Part shown: one piece after another, positions 56,077 through 64,000 of the stretch | Layout of the letters: the number at the start of each line of letters is the position of its first letter | Numbering within the stretch: position 1 is the stretch's first letter | Origin: Catonia carolina | Taxonomy: Eukaryota > Arthropoda > Insecta > Hemiptera > Achilidae | Reading direction: 5' to 3' | NCBI GenBank assembly: GCA_035578175.1 | Contig: JAQMRL010000001.1 | Span: forward strand, 185,019,283 to 185,083,282 | Length of the DNA: 64,000 nucleotides | Made by a program: the position numbers and the translations under genes | Notes under the pieces: generated by a model | What the model was told of the DNA's origin: nothing | Databases searched by the model: none | The model's input: the letters and a program-made list of their open reading frames with translations, nothing else

Positions 56077-56564
56077 TTGATTTCACAGTACCTACAAATA
56101 TTCATAAGCCATGTAAGCAGTTAATTTTATAGAAATTTAAAGAAGAAAGTTGTGGGCTCAGAATGACAATACGACTTTAAATTAAGGGTTAAATTACTAT
56201 GCTATAACGCCAGCTTTGTCTTTAGTATTATGTCTACGAGTGTAAAAACTGTACTTAATTAATATACTTAGCATAGTTAAATGCTTAGATAAATTTTACT
56301 CGTTTAGTTAGATAACGAGACCAATTAAAATCTTAGACTATAAAAATTATATGAATCACTCGCATTGTTCATATATATAATAGGCTAAATATTTTTAAAT
56401 AGTTCTTTTTAACAAAAGAAAACTAAGTAATTGTTTCAATTTAGTCATCAAATTGCATTTCGTCGAATAAGAATTCTTTTTACACAAGTTCATAATCTGT
56501 TCTCACTTGGAACTCGGTGCCCAGAAAATAAAAAATGACAAGTATTATATTTTTTATTTTTAGT

Positions 56565-56715
56565 TTATTTAAGGTGAATTAAGACTTTGGTCATACGTAA
56601 TAACTCTGGTTTAAGAAGCGGTGGTTTTGAACGCGTAATAATGTTCCAGATTCTAGGAATCGAACTCGGAACCTCCATCATTTGTACTATATACCCAACC
56701 CAATTCAAAAACTGT
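56565..56715 (-). repeat. tRNA-derived SINE, degraded
   Basis: The reversed B-box-like GGAATCGAACT lies at 56656-56666. The left part (TTTAAGGTGAATTAAGACTT...GGTCATACGTAATAACTCTGG) is related to the SINE end. The A-box side is degraded. The preceding 56080-56560 shows nothing recognisable. Confidence 0.5.
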
Positions 56716-56966
56716 CATGAAATTCATGCTTATGAATAACATAACAAAAAAATTGCACTCGCCATTATAAGACAAAAATAATAAATTTTAAATTAATTGC
56801 ACTCATCCTATCAATCTTTCTTTTATTTACCCCAAGGTACACTTACCAAACTTTTACAAATATATTCACTTAAACATCAACAAAAAATATTAGCTTACCC
56901 GATTTCAAACTCACCACGCTAACCATCTGGCCACAATTTTTTTAATATTCAAGAAAACAGGATATG

Positions 56967-57148
56967 GTCGCTTACGTGGCGTAGTGGTAGGTGCGCTAGC
57001 CTACCAAGCGCAAGTTCCCGCGTTCGATTCCCGGCGAAAGCTTTAAATTTATTACGTGTCAAAACCCATTTTTCCACACCCCAAAGAAGTAGCTAATATA
57101 AGATCTCAAGATAAGATCATAAGATCTCGATATGGCATAAAATAAAAC
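56967..57148 (+). repeat. tRNA-derived SINE
   Basis: CTTACGTGGCGTAGTGGTAG (56971-56990, near-perfect A box) and GTTCGATTCC (57022-57031, B box) in CGCGTTCGATTCCCGGCG are followed by the body AAAACCCATTTTTCCACACC and the end ATATGGCATAAAATAAAAC. A duplicated AAGATCTCAAGATAAGATCA stretch lies in the body. Confidence 0.8.
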
Positions 57149-57154
57149 TTTAAA

Positions 57155-58130
57155 AAAATTTAAAAACAGGATATATTTTAAGTAATCTAAAATACATTGT
57201 CAGAAGATGGCGAAATGTTGATGGTGAAATGTCATTTTAAAGATGTCATGGTTGGTAAGTAGATGTTCCTGATTTTATTTTAATCAGAACTTAACCAATC
57301 CATTTTGTTTGGAAATTTTCTTTAATGTTTTATTAGGTAAAAAAATTTATATTTTCAACCTATAATTTTTTTACAAGATCAAATTCATTATGGGTTTAGC
57401 ATTTAACAATTAATAATATCCCTGTACATCGAAAATGAGAAATATTCTTCATTTACAAAGAAAGTTTAGAGAACCGAATTGCTAGAAACAATTTCCGTAA
57501 AATTTCAGCAGTCACGAATTCTTAAAGTAACAAAATCCTTAAATTTTTTGAGTGAAGTTCTTCCTCTCCATCCTTCCAAGATAGGTCTTAACTTTTGAAT
57601 CAAATTTTGATCTTCACCACACAGTTGTTTTTAAAAATATCTGATCCAAAGTTTAAAGTAATTATTTATATTAAATACTATTTTAGGCTTATGTGAATGT
57701 TATTCCATTGAGATAATGACATGAATGATTCATCCATTAATTAATTAACAAAGTAATTGCAAACACACCCGTACATTATCTCTATATATTATGTTAATTA
57801 ATAGCTTATGAATTGAAATACAAACCTACATTAAAGAAACAATCTAAATAATTAGTTCAGAGAAATTTAATTTAATTAGTATTTCCGTTAGATATGCGTA
57901 CAATAATAATAACAACAGGTAAAGGCTTATCTGATTGCAATGTTATTACAAAGTTTTCATAGCTATGTTCCTATAAAAATTTTTACATGTTTTTTACTTT
58001 ACGCTACTTTTGTTAAAGATACCCTGCCCTTGAGGACTAAATGAATTGGTGAGAAGAGACAAGGAAATCTCTAATGAGTCAAAAATAATGTTTGTACCAC
58101 CTTAGCAAATGACATCAATCCAGACTATAT
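57155..58130. other. AT-rich DNA, nothing recognised
   Basis: No gene or repeat copy recognised. Confidence 0.4.
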
Positions 58131-58132
58131 TA

Positions 58133-59461
58133 CTAGGGTCATCTCTAGAGTAAAGACAGTTGGAAAATTTCTCACCTTGAGGTTGACTAACCTGTGTGGT
58201 GGAAGGCCAGTCTCGTAATATACACACACCATTGTTGTTTGTCAGTTGTCGCGTTGTTGTAGCTTTATTTACGTTTGGTGTTATTGCGTTTTGAAATGAA
58301 TAAGATAATGTTGCCGCCGATTGTAAAATACGTGGAGAGATACGTTTTTTAAACCACCACAACGTTAAACCGGTCGAAAATCATAGGCAGTGGGTTCCTG
58401 TGTACGGTGATAATGTAATGAATGAAAGAAACTTTCGAAAATGGTGTGAAAAGTTTAGAAATATGAGAGTTAATGTGTAATTTGAAGAACGTTTGGGGAG
58501 GCCCTCAATAATCAACGAGGACTTGTTGGAAAAGGTCGATGAAGAAATCAAAAACAATCGTTGTGTGACAATATGTAAATTGGCCCTCAGTTTCCCTTAT
58601 GTTTTAAGGGCTGTTATTGATCGCATTGTGCGTAACCAGTTAGGCTACAGAAAGGTTAGTGCGCGTTGGTTGCCGTACGTTTTATCGGAACGTCACAAAT
58701 AAATCTGAATGGGGTCTGCGTTGGAATTTCTGATGCACTACAGAGAAAATGGTAACGATTCCTTAATTCAATAGTTACAGGCCATGAAACGTAGATTTCT
58801 TATTACACGCCAGAAATAAAACGGCAGTCATGTGAATGGCGTCATCCTCAGTCACCAACGAAACCGACAAAAATCAAGTCACTGCTATTTGGAAAGAAAT
58901 TGATGGCCACGGTCTTTTGGGATCGATTTAGCATACTGTAGACTGACTTTACGCCACGCGGAACTAATGTTAATGCAGTATATTACTGCAAAACTCTACG
59001 CAAGTTACGAAGTGCCATTCAAAATCGGCGCCGTGGACGGCTTACCGACGGCATCATACTCTTGCACGATAATGCACGTCCACACGGGGCAGGTAAGACG
59101 CTCGATTTACTGAGAAGATTTGGATGGGAAATTTTCAGTCACACACCGTACAGTTCAGATTTAGCGCCTTCAGATTATATTTGTTTGGCAAATTCAAAAA
59201 AATTTTGGGTGGTTAGCAATTTGCAGGTAACGATAAACTTAAAGGTGCTGTGAATCAGTAGCTAAATGAACTGGCGGCAGAAGAATATGACGAGGGTATA
59301 TTGAAATGATGAATCGCAATGATAAATGTCTTCATTCGTATGGCGACTATGTAGACCATTAATGTAAGTTGCATATTTTATTCTGCATCACTTTGTTTTT
59401 ACATATTTTTCGGAATAAATGTTTTACAACAAAACGGTCTTTACTTTAGAGATGACCCTCG
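58133..59461 (+). mobile_element. Full-length mariner element with TA duplication
   Basis: The terminal inverted repeats of 25 bp (58133-58157 and 59437-59461) match at 23 positions and carry GGGTCATCTCTAAAGTAAAG. TA flanks both ends (58131-58132 and 59462-59463). The length of 1329 bp is standard for mariner. One transposase pseudogene fills the interior. Confidence 0.9.
58298..59362 (+). pseudogene. mariner DD34D transposase, inactivated
   Basis: The N-terminal DNA-binding part is readable as IRFLNHHNVKPVENHRQW, then VYGDNVMNERNFRKWCEKF and GRPSIINEDLLEKVDEEI. The linker motif appears as LGYRKVSARWLPYVLSERHK. The first catalytic block, usually IVTGDETW, reads IVTGHET followed by a stop at 58792-58794, so the first Asp (codon at 58783) is now His. 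The second and third blocks, LHDNARPH and YSSDLAPSDY, keep their Asp residues at the 34-residue spacing. The C-terminus is DKCLHSYGDYVDH and a stop at 59362. There are several frame changes. The inactivating substitutions agree with a dead copy that keeps good TIRs. Confidence 0.85.
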
Positions 59462-59463
59462 TA

Positions 59464-60725
59464 TATAACTTGATGGGAGTGGCACAAACCTAAGGCTTCT
59501 AATTAGATCAAGTATTGGGACTGTGTTGTTGCACGTCAAGTAGTTAAAGTACCTTTGTTATTTGTATGACTAGTACACTAGACACTACGGCTGGCCAGGG
59601 GCAAAACTTGAACAAAAGTAGTACACATTAGCTGATCTTTCCTCGTTAGTTGATTGGTACAAAAAATGTACTGTTTTTGATGTTAGATAATATGCAAAAT
59701 AGTATATTTTAGAGGGCAAAAAACCCCTAATCGTTCTCCTGAACTGAGTTTTATGGAGCTAAATAGTCTTAATAGTGGTTGTTCTAAGTACTCTCGTTTA
59801 CTGAACTTTGACCTGTATATCTAGAATAATTTATTGTTGTTACAAGTAAATTAAAAGTTCGAAAGCTACCGAAAAAATGTACCCTTAGTATGTGTTTTAT
59901 GATATATGTAACTTATCGGAAAATAATGCGAAAGTAAGTTTATCTTGAGTGTTATATCAGCAACTTATTGTAACACCTTTGTTATTTAATAAGCACTTTA
60001 ATGTCTACTTGAAGGGTCACGCATCCATGCCTCACCGTACATCAAAAGTTTTGTCGTTCAATGTAGGTATGTCTACTCTTTTACTTGCCTCTACAAAGAG
60101 GTTAAAATTAAAGGCTTTGAATATTTAATGACCTGTTTCAATTTATCAGTTAAAAGAAAAAATAACAGCCTTTCTAACAGTTATAAATAAAAACTAGGCC
60201 TTTGTTCAAAATCAATAGAATAGCACATTCGTATTAAATTTAGAACAATTTGAATGCATCCCAAGTTGTTTGAAAATCCAATATCTTCACCACACCCATT
60301 ATTATATTAATACGTAAAAGAGCGGCAAATCGTCGCACTAGTTTTCTACGAAATTCTTAACGAAAATCAAATTTCACTGTTGTCTAGAATTATTTTAATA
60401 ATATTTCACGAGTAAATTCAGTAGGAAAATTAAAAAATTTAAACGAAATAAAAGTTAAAAAGACTACATTTTTGAGTTATATGATTTATATAACCCTAAC
60501 TAATACAGCAATTTTTTCCTCTAGAACTTCTAGAACGCAGGGAATGTGTCATTAACACTTTTAGATTGTGGGGGTCATGAAACATGAAGTTCCTGGAATT
60601 GTATTTCCACAATCAATGTATTTTCTTTCCCATAATATACAAAAAATAAAACAAAATATGCCATGTAGAAGAAAAATTCAAAAGAAAAGTTTTAATTTTA
60701 GATTCGAAAAACATAATTAACTCAC
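59464..60725. other. AT-rich DNA, nothing recognised
   Basis: No gene or repeat copy recognised. Confidence 0.4.
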
Positions 60726-60729
60726 AGTA

Positions 60730-60945
60730 GCATATAGTATAGGCAGACCACGGAAAAGGTGGCAATGATTGTACCATAAGGAAAAAAAAAACAAATTTTA
60801 TAAGATAGACTTAAATTTATCATTGATAAAATATGAATTACATATTTAATATAGATGTTTTCTAAAATTATTAATATAAGCTGAATGTGAGTCGGAACAG
60901 GCCATAGCCTAATCCCTGTTTGAAAGAAGAAGAAGAAGAAAACAT
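60730..60945 (+). pseudogene. LINE 3' end with (GAA)n tail
   Basis: VGRPRKRW (60738-60763) is a typical final block of LINE ORF2. The segment ends CATAGCCTAATCCCTGTTTG followed by (GAA)n at about 60924-60941. A similar GAA/AAG tail ends the LINE fragment at 21309-21700. Most of the region between has decayed. Confidence 0.45.
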
Positions 60946-61098
60946 AATTAAATACAAAAAAGGTTATTGTACTGATTAATTATGACTATCTAGTTATTAA
61001 CCGTTACTACTTTTTCTATTACAAATTAATAAAATATTTACAACTGTGAATTCACAGCCAGTAGGCCTAAATGAAAAATGACATAAAAATGACTGTAA

Positions 61099-61655
61099 CC
61101 CTTTCAGTGCCGAAACAATATTTAAAAGTTTGATGTAAAGTGCCCTTTAATTTGAATAAGGGTATACTCGTACAATAAGTGCCAACCCTTATTTAGAAAA
61201 CTTGCAGGCGCAAGCCTGCCATTGCCGACCAAAATTTCAAACTTACAGAAAAGTAAAATTTCCTGTTAAAAATTAATTTTTATTGTATTCATAAAAAAAA
61301 ATCGTTCAACACTAAAAAAATTCAAAATATTTTTTTTTAGTTTAATTAAAGTCGCATCGACAGCTTTGTCATTAGCAACTACTGCGAGTTTTGGTCCCTT
61401 AACGGTGGTTTAAACATGTTAATATTATTTAACCCTAACTGGGAATCGAACCCGGGACCTTTCGATTTGTAGGCTAGCCCGCTAGTCACTACGGAGGCGG
61501 TTTCAAAATACATTATTCCATTAATTTTTTTAAAGTTTTTTTGGAAATGTTCAGTGATCCGGACGTTGGCACTTTATTCCAAACTTACGGACCGGATATC
61601 GACACTACGTAAAAAATATTGACGTCCTGTTTTCCGTACGTTGGTAATGAAAGGG
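61099..61655. mobile_element. piggyBac-like MITE
   Basis: The ends CCCTTTCAGTGCCGA (from 61099) and, in reverse complement, CCCTTTCATTACCAA (to 61655) are inverted repeats of the CCCTTT type seen in piggyBac-like elements. TTAA follows the right end (61656-61659), and GTAA, one change from TTAA, precedes the left end. Inside are a perfect small hairpin (GCAGGCGCAAGCCTGC, near 61204-61219) and repeated AAGTGCC blocks. A tRNA-derived SINE is nested within. There is no transposase. Confidence 0.65.
61331..61500 (-). repeat. tRNA-derived SINE nested in the piggyBac-like MITE
   Basis: The reversed B box GGAATCGAACC lies at 61442-61452 in CTGGGAATCGAACCCGGGAC. CCGCTAGTCACTACGGAGGC is the reversed head. 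The tail (TTTAATTAAAGTCGCATCGA, CATTAGCAACTACTGCG) matches the 40564 copy. Confidence 0.85.
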
Positions 61656-61996
61656 TTAAGAAGAACAATACTCAACAGTAAAACTCCCACGGGATACAAT
61701 ATACATTTATATAGCGTACACCATATCTTTACTCCAGCGTCTAGAAAGACCCCTCCCGGGCTTTGAGGTAAGTTTTCTTACAACTTAATACCAGATGTTA
61801 AGTGATTGTAGTTGTAACTTTAATATTTTTCATGTTATTTGGTTGATAAATCTATAAGCAGAATATTTTTCAAGAGTTAAAACTGAAGGATTACCAGCAT
61901 ACCACTCATTTTACATGACGAACGCCATAGTTTTAGATACTAATCTTTCAAGTATTTGAATTTATTATTTCCCATTCAGCACAATAAGATAATTAG

Positions 61997-62402
61997 CTGC
62001 CCATAACAGACAGGTGGAGTGTCAAATTATTTACACTCGATCTGTTCGTTGCAGGGCTAAAATAAATAGTTCTGTTTCTTATCACATGGTGTGCCAGTTA
62101 AATGACTTGACTGAACCATTTAAGAACAGAAGAGGTAGAGGTGTAAAAGGCACTAATCAGGGTTATCTCCACTGAAAGTAATGGATTTCGTTATACAGCC
62201 AGACCCTATGGTGAATGAAGTGAAGGTGTCATTTGCAGAGTGGAAAATATGTGCTTTTTAGAGGGCTCGGCATGCTGGTAAGTGTACTTTTCCACTCAGT
62301 GAGGAAGGCAAAGGTAAACCACCTCACTCCTCGCTTTACTTAGTAAAACCTCTAGAGGTTCAAACCAGCCTTTTGGCTGATGATCTAAACAACAACAACA
62401 AC
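61997..62402 (+). repeat. Non-tRNA SINE-like family, copy 6, with 11-bp TSD
   Basis: This runs from CTGCCCATAACAGACAGGTG to the hairpin AACCAGCCTTTTGGCTGATG and (AAC)n. It is flanked by a perfect 11-bp direct repeat, AAGATAATTAG, at 61986-61996 and 62403-62413. With copy 2 this fixes the element's ends and shows retroposition. Confidence 0.85.
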
Positions 62403-62413
62403 AAGATAATTAG

Positions 62414-63450
62414 GTAGAATATAATTAGCTCAAGGATTATACAACTGCTTCACAAAATTTGTGCTTTTATCCTTAGGAAATTCATCTTAACTCTTTAGGT
62501 AAGAACTGTTGTTGATACGGTTTCCTGAACAGCATTATTCATGTAAGCGCAGTTTAGGTTTCATAACTGTTCAGGAATAAGACGGGAAGTGTATTGATCA
62601 TGAGAAAAAACAAGAAAATTAGAAAAATAACAAAGAGAACTAGTCTGAAGAGGAAAAGTAGCCTTAATGCATCAAAGTTAAATATTTTATTTTTTTATCT
62701 AGCATATAACGTATGTATAATAAAGTATCAAATACATTCCTGCAAATTTTCTTCTGCAATACTGACGTACTTCACGTATTCACAGCTCTATATTGTTGTG
62801 AGAAAGAAATCACGATTGTGAATATCGTTTGAATATCTTGATTTTAACTGATATTCTTTTTAAGAGTACGTGACCCAAAACAATGAGTAGTTTAGGGAAA
62901 GGATATCTGAATGTGGTGTGTAAATGCGTATGCGCGTTTTTATATGTTATTCTAGAGAAAGGCTTGATCTTTTATCTAACTCACAAATACTTATGGAATC
63001 AGCTATACAACCTCACTCAGTTACAAAAAAAAAATCCCGCGGTTATGTCTTATAATTTGTACTGGCTGTCTATTTAATGAATTTTAGTGCTCGTTTATGA
63101 TATAAATAATATCTCAGAATGTCTTGGAAGGCCTCATTGAAGCCTAGTTTGGCAGCTAGTTTGGCAATTGGTATTTTCTACATGAGCTTTTTTCGTGAAA
63201 AATATCTGCCAAAAAGGCAAGTAACTCCAACCCAGATAACACTTCACTACATGATAATTATTATTTTTTGAGGTTTTAGACTACTTATGAAAGTTAGTGG
63301 AACGTCATGTTCGTTAAACAAACCGTTACACACAGAAAGCAATCTCTCTGTGTCAAACGCTATCGCTTTGTAATGAAGTTGTATCTCTTTGGGGTACTTT
63401 CCTTTATTTATTTATTCATTTGAAAGAAGATTCTGAAGTTAAAAATCTGG
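62414..63450. other. AT-rich DNA, nothing recognised
   Basis: No gene or repeat copy recognised. Short open frames (62594-62821, 62883-63077) lack any domain, codon bias or splice evidence. Confidence 0.4.
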
Positions 63451-63451
63451 T

Positions 63452-64000
63452 GTGAAACACTCACACAACTTTCTCTTGCCAATGCAAATAATTAATAATA
63501 AACCTAACATTATTAATAAAATATTAGAAATAAACAAAAACTAACCTCAAAAACATAACCTTATTTTAATCATGAGTGAAAGACGCAAAATGAAAATCGA
63601 CCTCAGTTTGGCTTAAAAATACGGAAAATCACGCTTTCACGCTAAACTAGGCTCTGTAGAGAAAAATGCTCTAAACAAAAGTTGTAGATCTTTTAATTTT
63701 CTATAAATTTAATTATATACACTTTTGTCGTAAAATGCATACTAAGACCGAAATGTTAAAAAAAATCGATTTTTCTCACGTTTTCGTGAGAAAAAAAATA
63801 GAAAATCGCAAATTACCGCTAAACTAAGCGTTATACAAAACAATGTTTGAAATAAAAGTTGTAGAATTTTACATTCTCTACAACTTTTATTATATAATGT
63901 TTTGCGCTAAAATGCATATTAAAGCCGCAATCTTAAAAAGAAAATGTTTTTACGTAAAAACAGCCTCAAGCAGAATTTCAGCAAACATGGCGCCTACCCT
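63452..64000 (-). repeat. 0.9-kb repeat family, copy 3, cut by the window edge
   Basis: This starts with GTGTGAAACACTCACACAAC, the same terminal block as copies 1 and 2, and runs uninterrupted through AAAATATTAGAAATAAAC, where copy 2 has its insertion. It contains both internal units (GTAAAATGCATACTAAGACC and CTAAAATGCATATTAAAGCC) and stops at the window end within GGCGCCTACCCT. Confidence 0.75.

Noticed and set aside
61700..61770. Plus-strand exon ending in GAG|GTAAGT
   Set aside because: The donor-like sequence at about 61766-61771 is good, but no reading frame, acceptor or partner exon could be identified.
1..64000. CRISPR array, bacterial operon or plasmid features
   Set aside because: The window is clearly eukaryotic, with splice sites, SINEs and LTR, mariner, pogo and piggyBac-like elements. 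No regularly spaced direct-repeat/spacer pattern exists.

Overview
This is a gene-poor, AT-rich window from an arthropod nuclear genome, almost certainly an insect. The evidence is eukaryotic splice sites, many tRNA-derived SINEs, mariner, pogo and piggyBac-like DNA transposons, Jockey-type LINE debris and one complete Ty3/Gypsy LTR retrotransposon. The style of the repeats makes me think of Hemiptera, but that is recall and not demonstrated.

Host gene content is small and lies on the minus strand. Two short exons with consensus donor sites are visible. The exon at 52690-52844 encodes a membrane-anchored N-terminus that I read as a long-chain acyl-CoA synthetase (ACSL). The exon at 42890-42970 begins with ATG, ends in the same phase, and encodes a different cysteine-rich N-terminus with a similar C-terminal stretch. 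I interpret them as alternative first coding exons of one gene that continues to the left, out of the window. If so, positions 1-42889 and 42971-52689 are mostly intron. A GC-rich block at about 43030-43260 may be the promoter of the shorter form.

Layout: 1-20800 holds AT-rich DNA with old repeats, including a roughly 0.9-kb non-coding family (copies at 434, 7522 and the right window edge), a small TIR element nested in the second copy, a palindromic mariner relic (10535-11461), a 115-bp tandem array (12166-12419) and LINE fragments. 20873-29352 holds a SINE with a 13-bp target-site duplication, a LINE tail, and an apparently complete 6141-bp Gypsy element (22011-28151) inserted in a repeat whose uninterrupted paralogue lies at 29091-29352. 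29400-42000 holds SINEs, LINE pieces and fold-back elements. 44750-51118 holds Tigger/pogo relics, including one with an array of palindromic motifs. 53941-64000 holds a Jockey RT fragment, two mariner-type elements, a piggyBac-like MITE with a nested SINE, another SINE with an 11-bp duplication, and the start of the third copy of the 0.9-kb family.

The Gypsy element is the only element here whose ORFs look intact. It has matching LTRs, a tRNA-Gly-like primer-binding site, a gag with a CCHC knuckle, a pol with protease, reverse transcriptase, RNase H and integrase, a polypurine tract, and what looks like a complete -1 frameshift signal (A AAA AAC followed by a stem-loop) at the gag/pol junction.
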